Below, one piece after another: positions 18,787-27,480 of a stretch of 64,000 bases of DNA. The translations under genes and the position numbers were made by a program. Below the pieces are notes generated by a model. That model was not told the DNA's origin. It saw nothing but the letters and a program-made list of their open reading frames with translations, and searched no databases. This stretch comes from Ketobacter sp. MCCC 1A13808 (lineage in GTDB: Bacteria > Pseudomonadota > Gammaproteobacteria > Pseudomonadales > Ketobacteraceae). The stretch's first letter is position 1. The number at the start of each line of letters is the position of its first letter. The stretch spans positions 1-64,000 of the forward strand of contig NZ_VRKW01000016.1 in NCBI RefSeq assembly GCF_009746715.1, read 5' to 3'.

Positions 18787-19836
18787 ATGTGTTCTGCTGA
18801 AATGACGTTTCAGAGTCTAATTCATCAATACGAAGATCAGTTAGCCCAGTCGCCTGTGTTAGCGCAGTCCGGTCTTTTGAAACCGCTGATCGTTGAACCG
18901 CTGAAAATTAAACAGTTGAGTTTTAGGAGGGTGCAGCTCAGTGTCCTGCGAGCGGATTTATTGCATCCGAAGATCAGTGGTAACAAATGGTTCAAATTAA
19001 AATACAACTTACTTACGGCATTGAATTCACAAGACAGGACGGTGGTGTCGTTTGGCGGTGCATGGTCCAACCATCTGCACGCGCTGGCGTATGCAGGCCG
19101 ACTGCTGGGTTTGAACACGACCGGCATCGTTCGCGGGGAGGAGTTAAGCCCCGACAGCAATGCCATGCTGAAAGAAATTCAGCAGCAGGGAATGCAGCTA
19201 AACTTTATTAGCCGGGCAGACTATCGCAATCAATGCCGCGTGCGAGGCCCGCTGTCTTGCTCATCAGATGCGCTCGCGCCAACGTGTTCCGGCTATATTC
19301 CCGAAGGAGGGGATAATGTCTATGGTATGCTGGGGGCATCCACCATGCTCGATGCAGATCAACTGAATGCCCTTGCGATTTCCCATGTGGTAACCGGTGT
19401 CGGTACAGGCTGTACTTTTGCCGGTTTGCGTTTATCGGCGCCAGGGCATATTACGCTACTCGGCATATCTGCACTAAAAGGAAGTTGGGTCGAGGATTCA
19501 ATGAGCAACCGTTTGCAGGCCCACCCGAACTGGTTTAACAAGTCTCAATTACAAAATTGGCAGATAAATAGCGATTATCATCGGGGTGGATTTGGTCGGG
19601 TGGATGAAAGCCTATTGAGTTTTATAACAGAATTTGAGGACAATACAGGTCTGCAGCTCGACCCGCTTTATACCGGTAAAGCGATGATGGCATTGTTGGA
19701 TTTGGTCAATCATGGGGCGATACCGCCCGGCAGTCATGTGCTTTTCGTCCACAGTGGCGGTTTGCAAGGTAAGCGCGGGTTCGAACCAATAAATGAGTAC
19801 GGTGTGCCCAATGGCACCCTGAATTTCACCAAGTGA
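18787..19836 (+). CDS. PLP-dependent D-cysteine desulfhydrase / ACC deaminase-family protein
   Basis: Fold-type II PLP enzyme, 349 residues, slightly longer than the usual 300-340. The PLP-binding lysine is K67 in KISGNKWFKLKYN. Further family motifs are SFGGAWSNHLHALAYAG, GTGTGCTFAGLRL (phosphate-binding loop) and FVHSGGLQG at the C-terminus. Family members break down D-cysteine (to pyruvate, H2S, NH3) or 1-aminocyclopropane-1-carboxylate; which applies cannot be told. An ATG at 18802 is an alternative start, and neither has a strong ribosome site. Its stop overlaps a GTG that could start nadK, and it clearly heads the nadK-metallophosphatase transcript. Confidence 0.85.
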   Translation: MCSAEMTFQSLIHQYEDQLAQSPVLAQSGLLKPLIVEPLKIKQLSFRRVQLSVLRADLLHPKISGNKWFKLKYNLLTALNSQDRTVVSFGGAWSNHLHALAYAGRLLGLNTTGIVRGEELSPDSNAMLKEIQQQGMQLNFISRADYRNQCRVRGPLSCSSDALAPTCSGYIPEGGDNVYGMLGASTMLDADQLNALAISHVVTGVGTGCTFAGLRLSAPGHITLLGISALKGSWVEDSMSNRLQAHPNWFNKSQLQNWQINSDYHRGGFGRVDESLLSFITEFEDNTGLQLDPLYTGKAMMALLDLVNHGAIPPGSHVLFVHSGGLQGKRGFEPINEYGVPNGTLNFTK

Positions 19837-19844
19837 GTTATGGC

Positions 19845-20732
19845 ATGCAAGAAAAAGATTCGTTTCGACACATCGGCTTAATCGGCCGTCCTGGTAGCAA
19901 TGCTCTGGTGGAAGAAACCGTACTGTCATTGATTGCTTTCTTTGATAGTAGAAATATCAGCGTCATTCTTGATGAAGAAACCTCTACCTACATCAAGTCG
20001 GAAGAACATCAGCGGGCTAACCGTAAAATTCTGGGCGAAACCTGTGATCTGGTGATCGTTGTGGGGGGTGACGGTTGTTTGCTCGGCGCGGCGCGGGATT
20101 TGGCACGCTACAAAGTCCCGTTGCTGGGTGTGAATAGAGGACGTCTCGGCTTTCTCACCGATATTCATCCTTCAGAAATCGAAGCTCGGGTCAGCGAAGT
20201 GTTGGCGGGGGAATACAGCTTGGAACACCGCTTTCTCCTGGAAACCGAACTCAAACGGGATGGTCGTATGATGGGGGCGAGTTCAGCTCTGAATGATGTT
20301 GTTTTTCACTCCGGCAGCTCCGTGAAAATGCTGGAGTTTGAACTGTTTGTTGACGGCGATTTTGTTTATCGGCAGCGATCCGACGGGCTCATTGTGTCCA
20401 CGCCCACCGGCTCCACGGCCTATGCCTTGTCAGGTGGAGGACCGATTATGCATCCGCGTCTTGATGCCATTGTTTTGGTGCCGATGTTTCCGCACACGTT
20501 AAGTAGCCGTCCTATCGTGATTGACGGTAATAGTGAAATTAAAATCTTTGTTTCAGAATCCAATGATTTTAACCCTTTGATCAGCTGTGACGGGCAAGGT
20601 GGGCAAGTAGCCGAACCGGGCGACTGGATTTATGTGCGTAAGCGCGCCCATCCGTTAAAACTGCTGCATCCCAAGCCTCACAGTTTTTATGAGGCCTGTC
20701 GTTCCAAGCTAGGTTGGAGTGAAATACTCTGA
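19845..20732 (+). CDS. nadK: NAD kinase
   Basis: Phosphorylates NAD to NADP with ATP. The GGDG loop (VVGGDGCLLGAARDLA, about residues 71-86), NRGRLGFLTDI, the second conserved block DGLIVSTPTGSTAYALSGGGPIMHP, and PHTLSSRPIVIDG are all present, and length (about 295 aa) is normal. I start at ATG 19845 (MQEKDSFRHIGLIGR), which aligns with other NadK N-termini; a GTG at 19833 overlapping the upstream TGA would add four residues. It ends in TGATG, sharing one base with the next gene. Confidence 0.96.
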   Translation: MQEKDSFRHIGLIGRPGSNALVEETVLSLIAFFDSRNISVILDEETSTYIKSEEHQRANRKILGETCDLVIVVGGDGCLLGAARDLARYKVPLLGVNRGRLGFLTDIHPSEIEARVSEVLAGEYSLEHRFLLETELKRDGRMMGASSALNDVVFHSGSSVKMLEFELFVDGDFVYRQRSDGLIVSTPTGSTAYALSGGGPIMHPRLDAIVLVPMFPHTLSSRPIVIDGNSEIKIFVSESNDFNPLISCDGQGGQVAEPGDWIYVRKRAHPLKLLHPKPHSFYEACRSKLGWSEIL

Positions 20733-21697
20733 TGATGCTCGAACCTTCAGTGGAAGGCTATGACATTATCGGGGATGTGCATGGCTGCGCACCTTCGCTG
20801 ATTGAATTATTGCAAAAGCTAGGATACACCCTGCATGATGGCGTCTGGCACAACCCGGGGCGCAAAGCGGTCTTTGTCGGTGATATTCTGGATCGCGGCC
20901 CTAATATCCGTGATGCCATGCAACTGGTTATAAATATGGTCAATGCGGGCCAGGCGCATCTGGTGCTGGGCAATCACGAATACAACGCGATCGCTTATTC
21001 CACCCTCAGTTTTGATCATGTTGACGCTCGATTGCGCCGTCATTACCGGCGTTTGGGATTCCATTTACGGCAAACACTGAAGGACTACCGCTACCATTTG
21101 CAGGAATGGAAAGACGTAATAGGCTGGCTGCGCCAGCGTCCGCTATTCCTTGAGTTTGACCATTTCAGGGTTGTGCATGCATGCTGGGATCAAGCCCGCA
21201 TTGATCAGGCATCCGATATTTACCAGAGTTGCGTGTTGTTGGATGACGATTTTTTAGCGCAAAGCTTATTGCCTGCCACTGAGCCCAACCGCATCATTGA
21301 GCGGTTGCTTAAAGGGACTGATATGGCACTTCCGGACGGTCAGACCATGCTGGGCTCTGATGGCGTACGCCGCAGTCGGTTTCGGACTAAATTCTGGAGT
21401 CCATCGCCCAAAACGTTGGGTGATGTGATTTTTCAGCCAGACCAGTTACCCCATGATCTGATGTCAACACCCCTGAGCGACCGGGATAGAGCGCGTTTAT
21501 TCAAGTACGGCCCGTCTGAAAAGCCGTTATTTGTGGGGCATTATTGGTGCAAGGGAACCCCCGCGGTGATCCGGGATAATCTGGCCTGTCTGGATTATAG
21601 CGCCGTTAAAAACGGGCTATTGGTTGCCTACAGAATGGGCACACAGGCCAGATTAAACAACCAGGATTTTATTTCAGTTGAAAGTAACCCAGGCTGA
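20732..21697 (+). CDS. Calcineurin-like metallophosphoesterase
   Basis: 321 residues. Two-metal phosphoesterase motifs are in order: DIIGDVHGCAPSL (DxH), VGDILDRGPN (GDxxDRG) and VLGNHEYN (GNHE), then a late GHYW. The layout is of the bis(5'-nucleosyl)-tetraphosphatase/PrpE-like group, so a nucleotide or phosphoprotein phosphatase role is likely; the substrate is unknown. It shares one base with nadK, a pairing I recall from Pseudomonas, suggesting a link with nucleotide homeostasis. Confidence 0.87.
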   Translation: MMLEPSVEGYDIIGDVHGCAPSLIELLQKLGYTLHDGVWHNPGRKAVFVGDILDRGPNIRDAMQLVINMVNAGQAHLVLGNHEYNAIAYSTLSFDHVDARLRRHYRRLGFHLRQTLKDYRYHLQEWKDVIGWLRQRPLFLEFDHFRVVHACWDQARIDQASDIYQSCVLLDDDFLAQSLLPATEPNRIIERLLKGTDMALPDGQTMLGSDGVRRSRFRTKFWSPSPKTLGDVIFQPDQLPHDLMSTPLSDRDRARLFKYGPSEKPLFVGHYWCKGTPAVIRDNLACLDYSAVKNGLLVAYRMGTQARLNNQDFISVESNPG

Positions 21698-21794
21698 ACG
21701 CGGTTTCTGACTAAATTGTTTAACTGCCCGCAAAAATATCTCCTACACTTAATGGCAGTACCAAAAATAATATCTTTAGCACAAGGCCTGCCAC

Positions 21795-23507
21795 ATGCAG
21801 TTGAAGGGGAAAACGTCTTCTTTAATTCTTTGGGTGTTGTTAACCACCGCAAGCGTATCGATTAGCGCCTGGATGCATAATCTGGGCACGCATACTCCCA
21901 CCGATCATGAAACCAGCGTTATCGAGCGTAACCTTGTTTTGGTGGTGGGCGATATGCAGCAACAATTGAAATGGCTGGCGCAACAGCCCGAATTGAAACT
22001 GGAAAGCCTGCCCAGTCCGGTGGATGTCCGCCTGGTGTTTGATCGCCAGGACCTGTTGACCTATCAAACTACTTTGGAAGACAAGGATGATGAGGACAGC
22101 CTGCTTACCAGCATGATTAATTTTTTGAAAGTGCCTCGCCAGGCAGAAGTGGGGATTACCTATTGGCGCGATCGGGTGATTTTAATGGCGGTGCATCAAA
22201 AAGGCGATGTGCAATCCGTGACAGCTGTATTCCTGAGCCGGTGGTTGTTACGGTTGTCAGAATCTCTGGACTACCAATTGAAACTCTCCGCGACCAAGGC
22301 GGATACACCGGCTTTTGGCCGCAATACGGCGGTGTTGGCGTTGCCGGCAATGGTGGGCAAACCGGTCTATATCAGTGCCCGTGCAAGTAATCCGGTGCAG
22401 CCGTTACCCTATCTGTGGTGGCTGTCGATTCTATTGAGTGCCGGGGTGTGCGGTGCCATTGTCTGGTTCTTTTATTACCGGCCAATCTGGTTGCGTTTGA
22501 ACAAGATTTTGCGCCAGTCACGGCGCATTATGCAGTCAGGGGATTTTAAAGGTCGTCTCGACTCCCAGGGTAAAGACGAAATTGCAGATGTTGCAGTGCA
22601 GATCAATGCGATTTTGAGTTCGCTGGAATACTGCTACAGTTTAATGGCCAAAACCAACCTGATCACGACAGAGCTGATGCACAAGGTGGATTCACAAGCC
22701 GGTGTGATGCCGGTAGCCCCCCTGATCACTGAAGAAAACGAACTCAAATCCTCGTTGGATGTAGTTTCACGCTTGAGTGAAGCAATGGAAACCGGGGCTT
22801 TGGAGACTTTTGTGCAACCGGTATTTGCCCAGGATCGGGTCACCATCACCAGTTATGAGGCATTACCCCGCTGGCTGGATTCCAGTTTGGGGTTGGTTGC
22901 CCCCACCGAGTTTATCTCGCTGTGTGAAAAAGCCGGTTTGATGGATGTGCTAACGGACATCATGGTGTCAAATGCGCTCAATGCGTTGCGGGAACTGCGC
23001 AATAAATCCCGCTGCGATATTTCCATATCCGTTAATCTCAGCTCGGCGCAGTTTTTTTCGCCGGCGCTATTCGAGTGCCTTAGCCGAATCAGCGAGGAAG
23101 ACCGCAAATTGTTGCCTCACCTTGAGTTCGAAGTGAAGGAACTTACGATCACGCACGATTTCGATCAGTGTGTGATTTTGATAGAAAAACTCAAGGTGAT
23201 GGGCATCAAGTTTTGCATCGATGATTACGGGCTTAGCCGTTATTCCCTGATGTACCTGCAGCGCATACCGGTGGACGCGATCAAGTTGTCAGCGGCGTTT
23301 ACCGAACGATTAACATGGGAAAGCCGGGAGTCTGCTTTTATTGACGGCATTGCGCGCTTTGCTTCTGGGCTGGGGTTGCGGGTTATAGTCAAGAATATTG
23401 AGAATGAAGCCCAGCTGGATAATCTCTCGAAAAGCCTGCCTATTGAATATCAAGGGGTTAGTCTGGCTCCACCCACACCCCTGGAACTGGCATTAGCGGG
23501 TACGTGA
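21795..23507 (+). CDS. Membrane EAL-domain protein, probably catalytically inactive c-di-GMP receptor
   Basis: 570 residues. A membrane segment at 7-25, a periplasmic domain (about 30-205), a second membrane segment (207-230), a HAMP-like linker (230-283) and a C-terminal EAL domain (about 325-565). EAL residues kept: E355 (YEALPRW), N414 (VNLS), E446, D476/D477 (DDYG), K497 and Q553. The Glu of the usual AEGVE motif, the general base in characterised phosphodiesterases, is Lys here (VIVKNIE, K533), and the loop after DDYG is altered (LSRYS instead of TGYSS). No GGDEF domain is present. The architecture suits an LapD-like sensor that binds c-di-GMP and signals across the membrane. AAGG precedes the ATG. 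Confidence 0.85.
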   Translation: MQLKGKTSSLILWVLLTTASVSISAWMHNLGTHTPTDHETSVIERNLVLVVGDMQQQLKWLAQQPELKLESLPSPVDVRLVFDRQDLLTYQTTLEDKDDEDSLLTSMINFLKVPRQAEVGITYWRDRVILMAVHQKGDVQSVTAVFLSRWLLRLSESLDYQLKLSATKADTPAFGRNTAVLALPAMVGKPVYISARASNPVQPLPYLWWLSILLSAGVCGAIVWFFYYRPIWLRLNKILRQSRRIMQSGDFKGRLDSQGKDEIADVAVQINAILSSLEYCYSLMAKTNLITTELMHKVDSQAGVMPVAPLITEENELKSSLDVVSRLSEAMETGALETFVQPVFAQDRVTITSYEALPRWLDSSLGLVAPTEFISLCEKAGLMDVLTDIMVSNALNALRELRNKSRCDISISVNLSSAQFFSPALFECLSRISEEDRKLLPHLEFEVKELTITHDFDQCVILIEKLKVMGIKFCIDDYGLSRYSLMYLQRIPVDAIKLSAAFTERLTWESRESAFIDGIARFASGLGLRVIVKNIENEAQLDNLSKSLPIEYQGVSLAPPTPLELALAGT

Positions 23508-23546
23508 GGGCAGTGCTGACGCCCTGCGTCAAAGGCCGATGCGATA

Positions 23547-23555
23547 TGCTACAAT
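23547..23555 (+). promoter_or_regulatory. Candidate extended -10 promoter for yeaC-like gene
   Basis: TGC TACAAT (23547-23555) is an extended -10 lying 40 bp before the ATG at 23595. No matching -35 is seen at the usual distance. Confidence 0.4.
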
Positions 23556-23594
23556 CCCGCACAATTATGGCCTGATACAGAAAATGAGCACAGT

Positions 23595-23855
23595 ATGGAC
23601 TTTGACGCGCTGATTGAATCAATCACCCCAGAAACCTATGACAATCTGAAACGGGCTCTTGAGCTGGGAAAGTGGGCCGATGGCACACGCCTGAAGCCGG
23701 AGCAACGAGAGCATGTGATGCAGGCCATCATCGCTTATGGAGAACGCCATTTGCCGGAGCAGGATAGGGTGGGATTTATTGATCGCGGCACAAAAGATGA
23801 CGGCGAGCTGTGCGATGATGATTTGCAGCACAAACCGGTGAAGTTTTTGCAGTAA
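23595..23855 (+). CDS. YeaC-like DUF1315 protein
   Basis: 86-residue cytoplasmic protein of the YeaC/DUF1315 family: it begins with LIESITPETYDNLKRALELGKWADG and continues LKPEQREHVMQAIIAYGE and GFIDRG, the conserved core. Molecular function is not known for the family. It commonly neighbours pepN and nadK in pseudomonads, as here. Confidence 0.88.
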   Translation: MDFDALIESITPETYDNLKRALELGKWADGTRLKPEQREHVMQAIIAYGERHLPEQDRVGFIDRGTKDDGELCDDDLQHKPVKFLQ

Positions 23856-23886
23856 GCTTCCCTTCAATGCGCCTTCGCGCAAGGCT

Positions 23887-24339
23887 TTACCAGCGGAATT
23901 TATCCCAGTTTTGTGGGTTGGCCCAGAATTTGGGGTTGAGCCAATCCGGAACCGGTTTGTAGGTCTTCAGATCGAAGTAATAGTATTGCGTTTCGCCACT
24001 TTCAGTTTCAGTGACCGCGTAATGGGTAAAGGCCAAAGCCAACATGTCTTGCTCATTCAGTGCGGCATTGCCACCCATTTCAACCAGAACCCGGCTGGAC
24101 AAGATATCCCGGCATTTTGCTACCAGTTGCATGAGTTTCTCCTTTTCATCTTGAAGACAATTCTGCCCGATAAATATCAGGTCGGCTCGGTCTGTGTAGC
24201 CGCTGTCCAGCAGCTCATCGGTGGTTATTGGCTGTACTGCAGCCGGTGGCGTGAAATCGGGGCGTGTGTGGACGTAGACAAGAAGAGTGGAAGCGGGTTG
24301 TTCACGTTCAATCGTGGCCAGAAGGGGGGCGGGAACCAT
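23887..24339 (-). CDS. Conserved hypothetical protein (possibly DUF6231)
   Basis: 150 residues, no signal peptide. It alternates hydrophobic strands and helices (STLLVYVHTRP, ADLIFIGQN, SRVLVEMGGNAAL) like a small Rossmann-type fold and ends in an aromatic tail (PDWLNPKFWANPQNWDKFRW). I associate the aromatic tail with a small gammaproteobacterial family, perhaps DUF6231, but am not certain. It is convergent with the yeaC-like gene and divergent from pepN. Confidence 0.75.
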   Translation of the reverse strand: MVPAPLLATIEREQPASTLLVYVHTRPDFTPPAAVQPITTDELLDSGYTDRADLIFIGQNCLQDEKEKLMQLVAKCRDILSSRVLVEMGGNAALNEQDMLALAFTHYAVTETESGETQYYYFDLKTYKPVPDWLNPKFWANPQNWDKFRW

Positions 24340-24477
24340 AAATAATACTCGGTTGAGAATTTGATAGGGCTAATACATACTGCACTTCTCAACATTATTC
24401 AGCATGTATCGCTGTGGTTCAACTTGCCGCTGTCTCTGTTTTAGGGATGCGCTCAGCCTATCGTTGGTCTAATCATC

Positions 24478-27126
24478 ATGAAAGAAAATAACGCCCCGAA
24501 AACCATTCGCTTGTCCGAGTATAGAGCGCCTGATTATTTAATCGATGAAACTCACCTGGATGTGCGGATCTTCTCCGATTACACCGATGTCACTGCACAA
24601 TTGCATATTCGTAAAAACACGCAAACGGCCGTTGCTACTTCGCTGGAGCTGGTTGGCGCGGACCTCGAGTTGCTTGAAATCAAGGTGAATGCAGAGCCGG
24701 TGCCGGAAAGCCTATACAGCATTGCTGATGAAACCTTAACCATGAATAACGTTCCTGGCCAATTTATTCTGACATTGGTCACCCGCATCGACCCCAAACG
24801 CAATACTTCGCTGGAAGGGCTCTATGTTTCCAAAGGGATGTACTGCACTCAATGTGAAGCAGAAGGTTTTAGAAAAATAACCTATTACCTGGACCGGCCA
24901 GACGTGATGGCCCGTTTCACCACGCGTATTGAAGCCGACAAATCCAGTTATCCGGTTTTGTTATCAAATGGCAACCCGGTAGAGAAAGGGGATCTGGACG
25001 CCGGGCGACATTTTGTGAAATGGGAAGATCCTTTCAAAAAGCCCTGTTATCTGTTTGCACTGGTTGCAGGTGACCTATCGGTCGTGGAAGACCGGTTTGT
25101 CACCAGCTCCGGGCGAGAAGTGTCATTGCAGATTTTTGTGGAACCACAGGATTTGGATAAGTGCGATCATGCAATGGATTCTTTAAAACGTTCCATGAAG
25201 TGGGACGAAAACGTCTATGGGCGTGAATACGATCTGGATATTTACATGATCGTTGCGGTTTCCCATTTCAATATGGGGGCGATGGAAAATAAAGGGCTTA
25301 ATATATTTAACACGTCCTGTGTGCTGGCCAGCGCAGAAACAACAACGGACGCCGGTTTCCAGCGCGTGGAAAGTGTGATTGCGCACGAGTATTTTCATAA
25401 CTGGTCTGGCAATCGTGTTACCTGCCGGGATTGGTTTCAGTTAAGCCTTAAAGAGGGCTTTACTGTATTCCGCGATCAGCAATTTTCCGCGGACATGGGT
25501 TCAGAAACAGTGAACCGCATTGATGATGTCAACTTTTTGAAAACGGTGCAATTTGCGGAAGATTCTGGTCCGATGTCCCATCCCATCCGACCGGACAGTT
25601 ACATCGAGATTAATAACTTTTACACCACCACGGTCTACGAAAAAGGAGCGGAAGTTGTACGGATGATTCGCCGTTTAGTCGGTGTTGACGGCTTCCGTAA
25701 GGGCTCTGATTTGTATTTTGAGCGTCATGATGGTCAGGCTGTTACCTGCGATGATTTTGTGCAAGCGATGGAGGACGCCAACCAAATTGATCTGTCCCAG
25801 TTCCGGCTTTGGTATTCCCAGTCTGGTACACCCTGCTTGCAGGTGAGTAGTGAGTTTTCGGCATCATCGGAAACCTTTACGCTGACGTTCAAGCAGGAGA
25901 CACCAGCCACCCCCGGACAGCCGGAAAAGAAGCCATTGCATATTCCGGTGGCCATTGGGCTGGTGGATAGCACTGGCAATGACTTGCCGCTGGAACTGGA
26001 AGGCGGAACCCGGATTGATCCGGACAACCCGGTTCTGGAACTCAAGCAGCCGACTGAAACCTTTGTTTTCAGGAATATAAAAGAAAAGCCGGTGGCCTCA
26101 TTACTGCGTGGTTTCTCTGCGCCGGTGCGTTTGCAATATCCGCAGAGTCGTGAAGCGTTAGCGTTTTTGATGGCCCATGACCGCGACGGATTCAATCGTT
26201 GGAGTGCCAGTCAGCAATTAGTCGTCTCTGTGCTGGAAGATATGATTGCCGGCTTCCAAAACAACGAATCGGTGCAGCCGGATTCGGTCTTGGTGGATGC
26301 ATTCAGGACGTTATTGACCGACTCGAGCCTGGATCTGGCGATGGTCGCGAAAATGTTGGAGTTGCCCACAGAGCAGTTCCTGGCCGAGCTGTTACCCAAG
26401 CCGACCCAGGTTGACGCAATTCACCAAAGCAGAGAAGCTCTGAAACAGGCATTGGCGTCCAGTTTAAGTACCGAAATGACCTCCGTGCTGGATCGTTATC
26501 CGTTGCACACCGAATACCACTATCGGGATCAGGACGTTTCTGAGCGCAGTTTGCGTAATACCTGCATGTACTATCTGATGTCACTGGAACAGGACGATGT
26601 GGTTGAGCGTTGCCTTAACCAATTTAAACAGGCCTGTAATATGACGGATCAACTCTCTGCTTTCAAAGCGTTGGTGCATTCCAGCCGTTCCGAAAAGTCA
26701 CAAGTGATCGAGCAATTTTATCAGCGCTGGTCGAATGAATCCCTGGTGGTAGACCAGTGGTTTATGGTTCAGGCTTCCGCACCCCAGGCAGACACGTTGG
26801 AGCGGGTGAAGGAATTAATGAATCACACGGCATTTGATATGACCAGCCCGAATAAAATACGTGCATTGATTGGTGCGTTTTGTAATAACAACCCGGTTAA
26901 TTTTCATAATGAGGATGGCAGTGGTTACGCTTTTTTAGCAGATCAAATCATTGCTCTGAATAAATTGAATCCTCAGGTTGCGTCCCGAATGGCGGTCATT
27001 ATGACGCGCTGGGCGAACTTTGATCAGGCGAGGGCGGGTCTGATTAAACAGCAATTATCCCGCGTGCAATCAGAACCGCTGTCACCGGATGTATACGAGG
27101 TGGTGACCAAAGCACTGAAAAGCTAG
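24478..27126 (+). CDS. pepN: Aminopeptidase N (M1 family, bacterial PepN type)
   Basis: 882-residue zinc aminopeptidase, normal length for gammaproteobacterial PepN. The GAMEN substrate-binding motif (GAMENKGLNIF, about 265) and the zinc site HEYFH (about 303-307) followed by WFQLSLKEGFTVFRDQQF with the third zinc-ligand Glu are intact. The C-terminal DUF3458-type domains follow. It cleaves N-terminal residues from peptides in the cytoplasm during protein turnover; there is no signal peptide. It is monocistronic, divergent from the small conserved gene at 24339. Confidence 0.96.
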   Translation: MKENNAPKTIRLSEYRAPDYLIDETHLDVRIFSDYTDVTAQLHIRKNTQTAVATSLELVGADLELLEIKVNAEPVPESLYSIADETLTMNNVPGQFILTLVTRIDPKRNTSLEGLYVSKGMYCTQCEAEGFRKITYYLDRPDVMARFTTRIEADKSSYPVLLSNGNPVEKGDLDAGRHFVKWEDPFKKPCYLFALVAGDLSVVEDRFVTSSGREVSLQIFVEPQDLDKCDHAMDSLKRSMKWDENVYGREYDLDIYMIVAVSHFNMGAMENKGLNIFNTSCVLASAETTTDAGFQRVESVIAHEYFHNWSGNRVTCRDWFQLSLKEGFTVFRDQQFSADMGSETVNRIDDVNFLKTVQFAEDSGPMSHPIRPDSYIEINNFYTTTVYEKGAEVVRMIRRLVGVDGFRKGSDLYFERHDGQAVTCDDFVQAMEDANQIDLSQFRLWYSQSGTPCLQVSSEFSASSETFTLTFKQETPATPGQPEKKPLHIPVAIGLVDSTGNDLPLELEGGTRIDPDNPVLELKQPTETFVFRNIKEKPVASLLRGFSAPVRLQYPQSREALAFLMAHDRDGFNRWSASQQLVVSVLEDMIAGFQNNESVQPDSVLVDAFRTLLTDSSLDLAMVAKMLELPTEQFLAELLPKPTQVDAIHQSREALKQALASSLSTEMTSVLDRYPLHTEYHYRDQDVSERSLRNTCMYYLMSLEQDDVVERCLNQFKQACNMTDQLSAFKALVHSSRSEKSQVIEQFYQRWSNESLVVDQWFMVQASAPQADTLERVKELMNHTAFDMTSPNKIRALIGAFCNNNPVNFHNEDGSGYAFLADQIIALNKLNPQVASRMAVIMTRWANFDQARAGLIKQQLSRVQSEPLSPDVYEVVTKALKS

Positions 27127-27480
27127 GCGAAAAAGACAAACTGAATGGCTTTGTGTAATAAACATAAGATTGCTTGTTCTTATCAGGAATAAGTATTTGT
27201 ACCATTTAATGCCATTCGTTATTTTATGCCGCTTGTCATTATTCAGACAGAACATTGGCGAGCAAGCAGACAGATAATAAGAATTAAGCTAAGTTATTAA
27301 ATTACAGCCAAAAAAATAACGAGAACATAGGTTCAGTTTCCAACGGCAGGATGCCCGAGGACGCTGGACTATTGGGCAATGGTATTTGTCTGCTGCTCAA
27401 ATTCGATAACAGCGTGAAATGGATGTGTCCGGGTAACGTACCGGCGCCAAGGTGTATTGGGAATGTGTGCGGGAAATAAT
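27127..27480. other. Intergenic region pepN to DUF1329 gene
   Basis: No gene is supported. The first 190 bp are AT-rich and end in an A-run near 27310; the remainder is GC-richer and contains in-frame TTG/ATG codons before the chosen start. It must hold the promoter of the DUF1329 transcript, but I see no convincing -35/-10 pair and no strong terminator for pepN. Confidence 0.5.
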
